NCBI RefSeq assembly: GCF_900250115.1
Contig: NZ_LT984805.1
Coordinates: 248,001-312,000, forward strand
DNA length: 64,000 nt
From: Cupriavidus taiwanensis
Lineage (GTDB): Bacteria > Pseudomonadota > Gammaproteobacteria > Burkholderiales > Burkholderiaceae
Direction of reading: 5' to 3'
Below the pieces are notes generated by a model that saw only the letters and a list, made by a program, of their open reading frames with translations, had not been told where the DNA came from and ran no database searches. Both the position numbers and the translations under genes were made by a program. How positions within the stretch are numbered: the stretch's first letter is position 1; every line of letters begins with the position of its first letter. Shown here piece after piece: positions 45,762 through 54,934 of the stretch.

Positions 45762-47076
45762 CACAGCGGATTTCTTCGCGTTGATCGACGCTGTCGCTAT
45801 CGCAGGTTTTTGATTCCTGCGCTGACTTCCGTAGCATGCCATAACCTGTTCGGGGTGTAGCCAGTTCCTTGGATATGCCGAGGCCAAAGCAATCTAACTC
45901 CTGAGATGCGTTCCTGCCGTGCACCAGCCCGCGGATAGTCTCAATAGCCGCTCGCGCCACTACCGACGACGGCTGCCCCGGCTGCGTTAACTGGATGGGG
46001 CCGGAAGAGGACCCACACGCTACTCTGTCCATCTCAAAGAGCCAGGCGCGCGCCTGATCGTGCCCCACCGAACTCCGGCGACCGTTGCGGTCAATAAACA
46101 CGATCGACGCTGAATCGACTTCATAGGTCGACCCATCTGGTGCTGAAACCCGCTTGCCTCGGTATCTCGCCACCAGCTCGGCAATCTGCTGCCGCTCTCG
46201 TGTGGCCCGAGCCTCGGCTGCTCGCCCTGCATCTTCACGGAGCTTCCGCGTCCGGACTATATGTCCGTAGTCAACAGGCATCTCGAGGAGCGACTTGAGG
46301 TACGCGAACAGTTCTCGTCCCCGGAGCGGCCTGAGCGCATTGCCAGCCGCCGAGACGACGTCTGACAAACGGTGGCCCGTGGTTCTCGCAAGCTTCATCA
46401 GTAGGAACAGCGCGGACATCTTTAGGGCTTGGTCGCGTACCAAGGGCGCCAGGTCCATCGGCACCGCGCGACCGTCAATCCGCAAAAAGGATCCCGGCCC
46501 CGGATGTTTCTTCGTAGAAGACTGCATGGTCTTGTTTACGCCATTCACCGGTGCGAGACATGTAGAGGCCCCCGACTCATCAGAGCGGGTCGGAACGTGG
46601 ATAGTGGACTGAACCTGCAGGCTGGTGATTCCAATGCATCGGAGCAACTTTGAGGAGAACCCGATCCGCCCAACGACCTCAAGCTGCGCCCTGGTGCGCC
46701 GCTGCCGTTCACGCTTAATAAGCCCGGCATCTTCAAGCGCACCAAGCGCTCGATAGACCGTGGCCTCACTCATCCCGAGGTGTTGCGCAATCGTTGCCTT
46801 CTTTATGAAGGCGAGCGCAGACGGATCCTTCTGGTTCAAAGCGAAGCGGACGAGCGTGGCCAGTACCTGACGATTCGTGATGTGCAAAGTCCGAAGTCCA
46901 TCGGACTCGTAGACCAGCGCGATTGCTCTAAGAATCCGCTCAGGCAGCCGGCCGGCATCGAGCCTTGCTGCATTGGGTTGCAGGCCTTCGGCGGCGACAG
47001 GTTTAGGAGCATGCGACGCATCGCCGCACTTTGTTGTTCTTCGGGCAATAGGAAGCCCGTCGAAGCTACATGTCAT
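45748..47076 (-). CDS. HTH protein, possible replication accessory factor
   Basis: 442 residues. A winged-helix region at about 80-125 (KKATIAQHLGMSEATVYRAL followed by GALEDAGLIKRERQRRTRAQ) is preceded by a helical segment and followed by a basic central part (RELFAYLKSLLEMPVDYGHI, REDAGRAAEARATRERQQIA). I recall similar proteins beside repA on other Burkholderiales plasmids, but I cannot name a defined function. It is convergent with repA with 14 overlapping bases, so the two genes may affect each other's expression. The ATG at 47076 is assumed; starts further in are possible. Confidence 0.65.
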   Translation of the reverse strand: MTCSFDGLPIARRTTKCGDASHAPKPVAAEGLQPNAARLDAGRLPERILRAIALVYESDGLRTLHITNRQVLATLVRFALNQKDPSALAFIKKATIAQHLGMSEATVYRALGALEDAGLIKRERQRRTRAQLEVVGRIGFSSKLLRCIGITSLQVQSTIHVPTRSDESGASTCLAPVNGVNKTMQSSTKKHPGPGSFLRIDGRAVPMDLAPLVRDQALKMSALFLLMKLARTTGHRLSDVVSAAGNALRPLRGRELFAYLKSLLEMPVDYGHIVRTRKLREDAGRAAEARATRERQQIAELVARYRGKRVSAPDGSTYEVDSASIVFIDRNGRRSSVGHDQARAWLFEMDRVACGSSSGPIQLTQPGQPSSVVARAAIETIRGLVHGRNASQELDCFGLGISKELATPRTGYGMLRKSAQESKTCDSDSVDQREEIRCVMRD

Positions 47077-47273
47077 CTTCGATCAGCGCAAACTTGGAAA
47101 GGAGGCATTGACAGCGAAGGCGCGGGCTTCGTACACTCGATCTGTCTTGTAGGTCGAGTCAAAGGGGTTTCGAAGCTCGTGACCTCTTTTGCCTATGCCG
47201 ATGAAAAACCTGGAGTTGCTGGACTTATACCCTGCAGGTACATAGTTGCAGTGGGGAGCCGCCAGAGACCTAG

Positions 47274-48600
47274 CAGGCCGCTGAAATACCTCCAGCGGAC
47301 GTCAGCGCGACGACTGGCTGAAGCGTTGCTTTGAGGATCCCATCCAATCCCACATTCATGCGCGGCGCAGATACCTTCACGGAAAGCTTGTTCACTATGC
47401 GGAGGCTGGAGGATTTCGTGCCGCAGTCCCATCCGCTGCGCTCGATCCGGACTATGGCCAACCAGGCGCTGGTGAAGATGGACCGGCTGTTCGCGCAGAT
47501 GTACGAGGCCGATATCAAGGGTGGCCGCCCCAGTATCGCGCCGGAGAAGTTGCTGCGGGCCATGCTGCTGCAGGTGCTCTACAGCATTCGCTCTGAGCGC
47601 CAGCTCATGGAGCAGACGCAATACAACCTGCTGTTTCGCTGGTTCATCGGGCTGTCGATGGACGACTCAGTTTGGGTGCCCACGGTCTTCACCAAGAACC
47701 GCGAGCGACTGATCAAGCATGATGCGGTGATCCAGTTTTTCAACGAGGTGCTGGCCATCGCGCAGAAGAAGAACTGGCTGTCGGGTGAGCACTTCAGCGT
47801 GGACGGCACGCTGATACAGGCGTGGGCAGGCCACAAGAGCTTCGTGCGCAAGGATGGCGACGACCAAGACGATGACGCCGGCGGCAACTTCAAAGGTCGC
47901 AAGCGCAGCAACGAGACACACGAATCCAAGACCGATCCCGATGCCAAGCTCTACCGCAAGGGCAAGACATCCAGTGAGCTGCGCTACATGGGTCATACCC
48001 TGAGCGACAACCGCCATGGCCTGGTGGTTAGCGCCATGGTGACCAAGGCGGACGGACACGCCGAGCGGGAGGCCGCAAAGGTCATGCTTAACGATGCCAG
48101 GCAGGTGATTGAAGACCTGAATGTGGAAGTCACCGTGGGCGCGGACAAGGGCTATGACGCGCACGAGTTCATTGAGGCCTGCCTGGAAATGAAGGTGACG
48201 CCCCACGTGGCGCAGAACACATCGGGTCGTCGCTCGGCCGTTCCTGATGCCATTGCTTCCAGCGCCGGTTATGCCGTCTCGCAACAAAAGCGCAAGCTGA
48301 TCGAACAGGGCTTCGGGTGGGTCAAGACCGTGGGGCGCATGCGTCAGGTGATGGTGCGCGGTCTGAAGAAAGTCGATCAGATGTTTGTGCTGAGCATGGC
48401 CGCCTACCACCTCGTGCGCATGCGCTCGCTGGGACAAATCCGTCCGCAGTTGCAGTAATCGCGCTAATGAGGCCGGAATGGGCGCCAAAACGCGGAAAAA
48501 GCCGAGGCAGTGACGTCCGGCTTCCGGATTGTGAAAAACAGCGCTCCCCGCCTTGCGGGGAAAAACTCATCGCTAGCGCGATGAGTACTTCAGCAGCCTG
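47274..48600 (+). mobile_element. IS-A copy 3 (IS5 family)
   Basis: 1327 bp, inverted relative to copies 1 and 2. Flanks are CTAG on the left and TTAG on the right, an imperfect YTAR duplication. It separates the replication module from the metal-associated membrane genes. Confidence 0.9.
47331..48458 (+). CDS. IS5-family transposase (IS-A copy 3)
   Basis: 375 residues, combining the FTESLF form of copy 2 and the AVPDAIAS form of copy 1; all DDE residues are present. Confidence 0.92.
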   Translation: MRIPSNPTFMRGADTFTESLFTMRRLEDFVPQSHPLRSIRTMANQALVKMDRLFAQMYEADIKGGRPSIAPEKLLRAMLLQVLYSIRSERQLMEQTQYNLLFRWFIGLSMDDSVWVPTVFTKNRERLIKHDAVIQFFNEVLAIAQKKNWLSGEHFSVDGTLIQAWAGHKSFVRKDGDDQDDDAGGNFKGRKRSNETHESKTDPDAKLYRKGKTSSELRYMGHTLSDNRHGLVVSAMVTKADGHAEREAAKVMLNDARQVIEDLNVEVTVGADKGYDAHEFIEACLEMKVTPHVAQNTSGRRSAVPDAIASSAGYAVSQQKRKLIEQGFGWVKTVGRMRQVMVRGLKKVDQMFVLSMAAYHLVRMRSLGQIRPQLQ

Positions 48601-48705
48601 TTAGGCTTCGATTTCCTTGATCGACCTCAAGGGCGAGCGTCTTTCGGCACCGATACTGAAGAGAAGCAAGGCTTTGCCTGCGCCGTTGCGCGCAAGGAGG
48701 CTTCT

Positions 48706-48981
48706 ATGTCGGGCAAGCTGGCAACGACAAGCAATGATGAGCGCGTTCAAGCGACGGAGCGGCGGCTATCGAGGTCAAGACTGGTTACGGTCGGATTTCT
48801 GCTTGTCATTGGCTACTTTCTCTGGACAGAGCACCGGGCCCATGTCATCCAGGCCCTGCCTTACCTGCTCCTGGCCGCCTGTCCGTTGATGCATCTTTTC
48901 ATGCACCAGGGGCACGGGCATGGTCATCACCGACAGGGGCGAGCGCGGGACGGTCATGACATCGATGGAGGACGGCGATGA
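48706..48981 (+). CDS. DUF2933-like small membrane protein
   Basis: 91 residues, ATG after AAGGAGG. One or two membrane spans ([19 protein letters not shown] and [20 protein letters not shown]) are followed by a His-rich tail [12 protein letters not shown], the DUF2933 look. DUF2933 genes often sit in copper, silver or cation-efflux operons; the His tail suggests metal contact. It overlaps the next gene by ATGA. Confidence 0.75.
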   Translation: MSGKLATTSNDERVQATERRLSRSRLVTVGFLLVIGYFLWTEHRAHVIQALPYLLLAACPLMHLFMHQGHGHGHHRQGRARDGHDIDGGRR

Positions 48982-49643
48982 CCGAGCATCCGCAATACGG
49001 CTATGGGCTGTGGTCGCTGGTGATCATCAATTCGGCGGTATTCATCGTCTTCGCCTTCAGCTTCGCCAAGCCCAAGACATCTCGTGACTGGCGGTCCTTT
49101 GGCGCGTTCTCGGCGTTCATTGTTGCTCTCTTCACCGAGATGTACGGGATCCCCTTGACGATCTACCTCATGCTGCCGTGGCTCTCGGCGAGATTCCCTG
49201 GCATCGATTTCCTGTCGCACGACGCGGGCCATCTGCCTGAGATGCTGTTCGGCTGGCAAGGCAATCCGCACCTGGGGCCATTCCATATCGCCAGCAATAT
49301 CCTTATCTTCGGCGGCTTCCTGATGTTGTCATCCGCCTGGCGTGTTCTATACAATGCGCAGCAGGAAGGCCGTCTGGCGACGACGGGCCTCTACGCGCAC
49401 ATCAGGCATCCGCAGTATGTTGCGTTCATTCTCGTCATGGCCGGCTTCCTCCTGCAATGGCCGACGATTCTTATCTTGTTGATGTTCCCGGTTCTCGCCT
49501 GGATGTATGTTCGCTTGGCCAGAGCGGAGGAGCAAGATGTGCTGGAAGCATTCGGCCAGCAGTATGAAGCGTACCGCAGGCGAACGCCTGGGTTCGTTCC
49601 ACGGATTCGATTCAGCCAGTTGTTTCGCGCCAAGCCTCACTGA
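48978..49643 (+). CDS. Isoprenylcysteine-methyltransferase-like membrane protein
   Basis: 221 residues with about five membrane spans. The C-terminal signature [20 protein letters not shown] and [20 protein letters not shown] is that of the ICMT/PEMT-like methyltransferase fold, where the RHPQY stretch and the EEQ...Y segment bind S-adenosylmethionine. The bacterial substrate is unknown. Translational overlap with the DUF2933 gene indicates one operon. Confidence 0.82.
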   Translation: MTEHPQYGYGLWSLVIINSAVFIVFAFSFAKPKTSRDWRSFGAFSAFIVALFTEMYGIPLTIYLMLPWLSARFPGIDFLSHDAGHLPEMLFGWQGNPHLGPFHIASNILIFGGFLMLSSAWRVLYNAQQEGRLATTGLYAHIRHPQYVAFILVMAGFLLQWPTILILLMFPVLAWMYVRLARAEEQDVLEAFGQQYEAYRRRTPGFVPRIRFSQLFRAKPH

Positions 49644-49667
49644 AGCGGCTGAACCAAGGAGGTAGTC

Positions 49668-49934
49668 ATGAAACCCATCAAGACTGGCATCGTGCTTTCC
49701 CTCACGGTTGTGTTGTTCTATATCTTGTGTACTCTGGTTTGGGTAGCACTCCCGGAGCCGTTCATGAACTTCATGAACTCACTTTTTCACGGGCTCGATT
49801 TCAGGCGGCTCCAGACCGGTCAGTCGTTCTCCTGGTGGGATACCGCGTATCCGGCCATTGTGTTCGCGATCTGGTTTTTCGCCGTTGGTGTCTTCTTCGC
49901 CTGGCTTGGCAACAAAGTGGGAAATGAGGATTGA
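49668..49934 (+). CDS. DUF5676-like small membrane protein
   Basis: 88 residues with two predicted membrane helices (IVLSLTVVLFYILCTLVWVA and PAIVFAIWFFAVGVFFAWLG) separated by a loop. ATG after AGGAGG. It is the third gene of the operon with DUF2933 and the methyltransferase-like protein; this trio is familiar from heavy-metal islands, though no metal pump is present here. Confidence 0.7.
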   Translation: MKPIKTGIVLSLTVVLFYILCTLVWVALPEPFMNFMNSLFHGLDFRRLQTGQSFSWWDTAYPAIVFAIWFFAVGVFFAWLGNKVGNED

Positions 49935-50297
49935 AGCCATGGGCATATGCACGCACCGGCGCGTCGGCACCGTTAGGGTGTTGGCCTTGCTGGAGCCACT
50001 ACCGCTGCAACCATGGGCCATGCGCGTAGAGAAGCAGCGTCCACGTGTCAGAGTCGTCGCGTTGACAACGACTCAATGTACGCAGAGCCTGGCGCGAGCA
50101 CGATCATCCGCGAGTCATCTTCGATTGCCCGGTGGTTCTGAGCGCGATTGCCGCGCCCTTGAACTCGTCCAGACGCGCGTCGCAGCGCATTGCCATTACC
50201 CATAATACTTGCGGCCGATCAAATGGAGGCCGGTCTGGCGTCCTACAGTAGCTTGCACCAGGAACTCTCCCAGCTAACGCCCCCCAGGAGTGTCGCA
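49935..50297. other. Intergenic stretch before the FNT gene
   Basis: No recognisable gene. The last bases carry CAGGAG, the ribosome site of the transporter gene. Confidence 0.5.
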
Positions 50298-50800
50298 ATG
50301 ACGCCTGTAGCCGACCATGGCTTTGACGTTTACTCGCCTAAACAAGTCGCGAGCAGGGTCAACGAATTCTGCATTGCCAAGGCTCACATGCCGCTGCTCA
50401 CGCTGGCAATGCTAGGCATGCTCGCGGGGGCGTTCATCGGGCTGGGCGCGCTGATGTTTGCTCTGGTGAGCAGCGATGCATCGCTCGGCTTCGCAGCGAG
50501 TCGCCTGCTAGGGGGGCTTGGATTTTCGCTTGGCCTGATTTTGGTGACGGTGGCCGGTGCTGAACTGTTTACCGGCAATAACCTGCTGGCCATGGCCTGG
50601 GCCAGCGGCTGCGTAAGCACTCGCGACGTGCTGCGCAACTGGGTGGTCGTGTGCATGGCCAATTTCATTGGCGCACTCGGGCTGGCGCTGCTGGTCTGGC
50701 TTTCGGGCCACGCCACGATGAATGGGGGTGCCGTAGCAACCACAGTCGTCGCCATCGCCACCGCCAAGGCCGGACTTTCGGCAACCGACGCCTTTTTTTG
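50298..50800 (+). pseudogene. Formate/nitrite transporter family protein, truncated by IS-D
   Basis: ATG after AGGAG, encoding MTPVADHGFDVYSPKQVASR, then HMPLLTLAMLGMLAGAFIGL, then LGGLGFSLGLILVTVAGAEL followed by FTGNNLLAMAW and NWVVVCMANFIGALGLALLV, the N-terminal four helices of FocA/NirC-type channels. At ATDAFF (a T-run) IS-D copy 2 begins. I find no continuation of the FNT fold on the far side of the element, so the 3' part has been lost. Confidence 0.85.
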
Positions 50801-52103
50801 GGTTCATCGAGGAATTCCGGGGAAGGCTGCGCGGATTTTGAGGAAGAAGTATTCCTCGTCGCGATAGCCGTACGCGCGGCGCTTGATGACCTTGATGGTG
50901 TTGTTGATGCCTTCGACCACGCTGGTGTTCAATGGGTGGCGGCAGCGGGCCAAGATGCCATGCCAGTAGCCTTGCAGGCGCTTCGCAAACAACTCCAGGG
51001 CAGGTATTCGGCTCTGCCGAGCCTGCTCGCACCATTGCTCCCAAGCTTTTTGCGCCCACGCCGGGCGGCGGTAGAACCATAGCCGCTTTAGCTCGTCGCG
51101 CAACAGATAGACTGTCAGCAATGGCCGGTTCGCCTCCAGGACCTCATCCAGATGAACCGCCTGGGGGACGCTCAAGTTCTCCCGATTCCGCAGCAGTAGC
51201 CAGCGTGTGGACTTGAGCACCCGTCTGGCCGGCCGATCGTGCCGCAGCTGATTGGCCTGATCCACCCGTACTCGGTCGATGACCTCACGCCCGTACTTAG
51301 CTACCACGTGGAACAGGTCGAAGACCACCTCTGCTTGCGGGCAATGCGCCCGGATCTCCAACTCATACGCGGTCGTCATGTCGATGGCGACGGCCTCGAT
51401 GCGCTGCGCAACGCCGGCGGGGAGCTGCTCAAAGAAGGCTCGGGCGGTCTCGCGTGAGCGCCCCTGTCCGATCCAGAGCACCTGCCGCCCAATGGGGTCG
51501 ACTACCACCGTGGCATATCGATGCCCCTTGTGTAGCGCGAACTCATCCATGGCCAGGTAGCGGATATTGGACCAGTCCGGCTCGGCCACTGCCTCACGCA
51601 AGCGAGCCTTATCGATCGATTTAACTGTGTGCCAGCCCAGATCGTAGAAGGCCGCCACCGCCTGCACCGTACAGTGGCGCAACAAGTGGCCGCAAGCCTG
51701 GGCCAAGCGGGCCGTCACGCGTTGGTAGCGCCCAAGCCATTCCAGCCGCTCCAGCCTCGGACCGCCGCAACGGTCGCACCAAACGCGCCGGCGCGGCACG
51801 TGCAGTACGACCCGATACTCGAACAGCGGAAGGTCCCGGACTCGCCTGACCACTGTCTCATGCACCTGATGGCAGCGCGCGCCACACTCCTCGCAATGCA
51901 TGACCTTGCTGACCGGCTTCAAGTACAACGACAGCGTACGGCTCTCTCCCTCCGGCCATTCCACGCGCTCCAGCCGGTAGCCCTTCCAGCAACCCAGTGC
52001 TTGCAGCGTCTTGCGATCCAGCACACATCCCCCTGATACCTGAAGAAACAGACATCAGCATACAAAATGTGCTCTTTCGGGCCACGGTTTTCTGCGAAGA
52101 ACC
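50801..52103 (-). mobile_element. IS-D copy 2 (ISL3 family)
   Basis: The same ends as copy 1, in opposite orientation. CTTTTTTT is present on both sides if one extra G is counted into the left end, giving the 8-bp duplication. Like copy 1 it chose an A/T homopolymer. Confidence 0.88.
50804..52024 (-). CDS. ISL3-family transposase (IS-D copy 2)
   Basis: 406 residues, apparently identical to the protein at 39686-40906, with the same zinc-finger and DDE motifs. Confidence 0.92.
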   Translation of the reverse strand: MLDRKTLQALGCWKGYRLERVEWPEGESRTLSLYLKPVSKVMHCEECGARCHQVHETVVRRVRDLPLFEYRVVLHVPRRRVWCDRCGGPRLERLEWLGRYQRVTARLAQACGHLLRHCTVQAVAAFYDLGWHTVKSIDKARLREAVAEPDWSNIRYLAMDEFALHKGHRYATVVVDPIGRQVLWIGQGRSRETARAFFEQLPAGVAQRIEAVAIDMTTAYELEIRAHCPQAEVVFDLFHVVAKYGREVIDRVRVDQANQLRHDRPARRVLKSTRWLLLRNRENLSVPQAVHLDEVLEANRPLLTVYLLRDELKRLWFYRRPAWAQKAWEQWCEQARQSRIPALELFAKRLQGYWHGILARCRHPLNTSVVEGINNTIKVIKRRAYGYRDEEYFFLKIRAAFPGIPR

Positions 52104-52589
52104 CTTTTTTTACCCACCAACGCTTCGCTTGGTGCGGCTGGAGTTCACGTCCGGCGTTTTTCCTGTCCGCGATTCTCGCCCATGGCCGGCGGAGATGTTC
52201 TCTTATTGATCGGCTTGATGTGTCTCTATTGAGCCAGGCAGTTCGAAAATGAATAGCCCGACGGGTAGCTACCCGCGTTATACAGAAATCATGGCAAAGC
52301 GCGGCGCGGCTGACGCGCGACCTTCTGTCGAGGATAAGGCATTCAGCGCAGTGGAATGGATTTCGCGGAATGATTTCCTTGCAGACGTCGAACTAAGAAA
52401 CGGTAGTGTGCCCGTTTGCCTCTTGAGGTCATGCGCTCAGTCCATGGGATGCATCAATGGGTTGGCTCGGAATTTAGCCGTTTGTCACGATGGATCTCAG
52501 TGTACTGCCTAATTCATGCGGGAAATGTCGGTCCGACTATGTCGTCGGGGATATTAGGGGCGTTAATTAAATGTAATCGGGCGAACCCG
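52104..52589. other. Unassigned stretch after IS-D copy 2
   Basis: A frame at 52249-52512 (MNSPTGSYPRYTEIMAKRGA) is open but has no known relatives that I recognise. Nothing else stands out. Confidence 0.35.
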
Positions 52590-52763
52590 ATGCCATTTAT
52601 CGCCCGCAAAGGACGGCGTTGGATCGTGCGCTTCGCCTGTAGTGGCATTACGAAAGCACAGAATGCATTCGATATTGCCATCAACTATCCGTCAATGGAG
52701 GAAGCATGGCAGCAGAGAAGTCGTTACGTTCAATGGTTGAAAAATGGCTTACACCGTCGGTAG
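52590..52763 (+). CDS. Small hypothetical protein (57 aa)
   Basis: MPFIARKGRRWIVRFACSGI followed by NYPSMEEAWQQRSRYVQWLK. It is basic and protein-like. It overlaps the next gene by 58 bases in another frame, so one of the two may not be real. No family is recognised. Confidence 0.35.
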   Translation: MPFIARKGRRWIVRFACSGITKAQNAFDIAINYPSMEEAWQQRSRYVQWLKNGLHRR

Positions 52764-52936
52764 GGAAGCCGCCCCGCGTTATCGGTACGGGCCGCCTGCG
52801 AGACTGCCGCAGCCGCTTTGTTTGTGTGGAGTGCAACCGCGCTACTGGTACGCTGTCGATCATGTTCTTCCGGCACTGCGACGGTGGCTGGTATGTGTTT
52901 CCACCTGTGACAAGCAGAGCTGGAGGGGCTAGATAG
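52706..52936 (+). CDS. Small hypothetical protein (76 aa)
   Basis: ATG preceded by GGAGGA at good spacing. MAAEKSLRSMVEKWLTPSVG, then RFVCVECNRATGTLSIMFFR and HCDGGWYVFPP. I recall similar short proteins of unknown role on Burkholderiales replicons. The ribosome site makes this the better of the two overlapping frames. Confidence 0.55.
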   Translation: MAAEKSLRSMVEKWLTPSVGKPPRVIGTGRLRDCRSRFVCVECNRATGTLSIMFFRHCDGGWYVFPPVTSRAGGAR

Positions 52937-53111
52937 GTTCGCACTCATGTTGTGGGCTTGCGGGCTAGTGCCATATCAGAAAATCCTTGGTGGAAATTCG
53001 AGAAGATCTGATAATACTTTTTGTGGGCTGCGATTAGTATGTTCATCGGGGTGCGCCAGTTAGGTGCACCCAAGTCGGTTGTATGTATCCCCCGACAATG
53101 CGTCCCTTATA

Positions 53112-53140
53112 GCGCCCGACGTTTCGTCGGGCGTTTTTTC
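53112..53140 (+). terminator. Intrinsic terminator
   Basis: CGCCCGACG, a TTT loop, CGTCGGGCG, then six T and C. It is a strong G+C-rich stem and would isolate the monooxygenase cluster from upstream transcription. Confidence 0.85.
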
Positions 53141-53187
53141 TTTAGTTTTCGAAGAATTTGGGGGGCTGAATTGCCACATGCCGGCAT

Positions 53188-53370
53188 TCGTTCCCTAGCC
53201 ATGGACGAATTCGCGCTGCACAAAGGCCATCGCTTTGCCACGGTGGTAGTCGATCCGAGCGGCAGCAAGTGCTCTGGATCTGTCAGGGCTGCTCGCGCGA
53301 GACGGCGCGCCTTCTTCGAGCAACTGCCACCAGACGCGGCCAGGCGGATCGAAGCGGTTGCGCTTGAAGC
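53188..53370 (+). pseudogene. ISL3-family transposase relic
   Basis: RSLAMDEFALHKGHRFATVV, VDPSG and, after a frame change, RRAFFEQLPPDAARRIEAVA match the core of the IS-D transposase (YLAMDEFALHKGHRYATVVV). Only about 60 residues remain. It is a diverged relative, not a piece of IS-D itself. Confidence 0.75.
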
Positions 53371-53448
53371 TAGAACCGAAGGCTGCATAAACTCAGATCC
53401 CATCTAGGGGTTTACCTCCGGCCGAAATGTCTTTTTTCATGCTCGATT

Positions 53449-53464
53449 GTTTACTATAGTAAAC
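53449..53464. promoter_or_regulatory. Perfect 16-bp palindrome, likely operator
   Basis: GTTTACTATAGTAAAC lies 53 bases before the monooxygenase ATG in an AT-rich promoter-like stretch. Perfect dyads of this size are typical of GntR, TetR or MarR-type operators. No regulator gene of such a type is found in the cluster within this window. Confidence 0.6.
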
Positions 53465-53516
53465 GGCATGGGGGGATACCTTCCTTCCAAGTCTCTCTCG
53501 ACAACTAGGAGTAGAA

Positions 53517-54881
53517 ATGAGTCGTGAAATCCACCTGAACGCATTTGAGATGAACTGCGTGGGTCATATCCAGCAGGGACTGTGGACCCATCCCCGTGAT
53601 GAATCGAGCCGGTACAGCGAGGTTCAATACTGGGTGGACTACGCCAAGAAACTTGAGCGTGGGCTGTTCGATGGCATCTTCTTTGCCGATGTCGTTGGGG
53701 TCTATGACGTCTTCGGTGGTAACGCCAACGCGGCTGTTCAAAACGCCGTGCAGGTGCCGGTGAACGACCCAATGTTAGTGATTCCGGCCATGGCCGCGGT
53801 CACACGCAATCTGGGGTTCGGCGTTACGGCCAACCTCACCTACGAGCAGCCGTTCCTGTTTGCCCGCCGCATGTCGACGCTCGACCATCTGACAGGTGGG
53901 CGCATCGGCTGGAACATCGTGACTGGCTATCTGGACAGCGCGGCGCGAGCCATCGGCCTCGACGGGCAGGTTGCGCACGATGACCGTTACGATCTGGCCG
54001 ACGAGTACCTGGAGTTGGTGTACAAGCTCTGGGAAGGAAGCTGGGATGACGACGCGGTCATCAACGACAAGGCCAGAGGCATCTACGCAGACCCGTCGAA
54101 GGTTCGCGTGATCCACCATCGCGGTCGTCAATACAAGGTAAATGCGATGCACCTATGCGCTCCGTCGCCGCAGCGGACACCGGTGCTCTACCAGGCAGGC
54201 TCCTCGACGCGTGGCAGGCAGTTTGCCGCGACGCACGCTGAATGCGTCTTCGTGAATGGCCAGAAGAAGGACGGCGTCAAGACCATCGTCGACGACATCC
54301 GCGCGAAGGCTGTGGCCTTTGGCCGCATCGCGGACGATGTCAAGGCATTCCTGGGAGCGACGCTGATCATTGGTGGCACCGAAAAGGAAGCGCAGGAGAA
54401 GTACGAGGAATACAAGCGATATGTGAGTTCGGAAGGCGCACTCGCACACGCAGCCAGTTCGCTTGGCATCGATTTTTCGCGCTACGACCTCGACGAGCCG
54501 ATCGATGTGAGCAAGAGCCAGGCGATCGTTTCCAACGTGGAAGCCATGACTCGCAGCGCAGGGGCCCAATGGACCTTGCGCAAGCTGCTCGAACAGATGC
54601 CGCTGGGTAGCCGCCAGGCACCGTGGGTCGGCTCTGCCGAACAGATCGCTGACCTGATGATCGAGTGGACCAACGAGACCGGTGTAGCAGGGTTCAACCT
54701 GTCGCGTACGGTGGCTCCGGAATGTCTCGACGACGTCATCGATCTGCTGGTACCGCTCCTGCAGGAGCGCGGCGTGTACAAGACCGCCTATCGCGAAGGT
54801 ACGTATCGCGAAAAGCTGTTCGGTCATGCACGCCTGCCGGTCACCCATGCCGCAGCCAAGGCACGCGCCGCTGTGCGGTAA
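53517..54881 (+). CDS. NtaA/SnaA/DszA-family FMNH2-dependent monooxygenase
   Basis: 454 residues, ATG after TAGGAG. It is the luciferase-like class C flavin monooxygenase group: N-terminal LNAFEMNCVGHIQQGLWTHP, LTGGRIGWNIVTGYLDSAAR, DEYLELVYKLWEGSW, PSPQRTPVLYQAGSSTRGRQ and the C-terminal GVAGFNLSRTVAPECLDD. Members use reduced FMN and oxygen on nitrilotriacetate, EDTA, dibenzothiophene sulfone or related substrates; the substrate here cannot be told. A flavin reductase follows 53 bases downstream and supplies FMNH2. Confidence 0.92.
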   Translation: MSREIHLNAFEMNCVGHIQQGLWTHPRDESSRYSEVQYWVDYAKKLERGLFDGIFFADVVGVYDVFGGNANAAVQNAVQVPVNDPMLVIPAMAAVTRNLGFGVTANLTYEQPFLFARRMSTLDHLTGGRIGWNIVTGYLDSAARAIGLDGQVAHDDRYDLADEYLELVYKLWEGSWDDDAVINDKARGIYADPSKVRVIHHRGRQYKVNAMHLCAPSPQRTPVLYQAGSSTRGRQFAATHAECVFVNGQKKDGVKTIVDDIRAKAVAFGRIADDVKAFLGATLIIGGTEKEAQEKYEEYKRYVSSEGALAHAASSLGIDFSRYDLDEPIDVSKSQAIVSNVEAMTRSAGAQWTLRKLLEQMPLGSRQAPWVGSAEQIADLMIEWTNETGVAGFNLSRTVAPECLDDVIDLLVPLLQERGVYKTAYREGTYREKLFGHARLPVTHAAAKARAAVR

Positions 54882-54934
54882 TCCGCGCAGCACGTCCTTC
54901 ACAAACTATGAGGCCCCAAGCTAAGGGGAGCACT

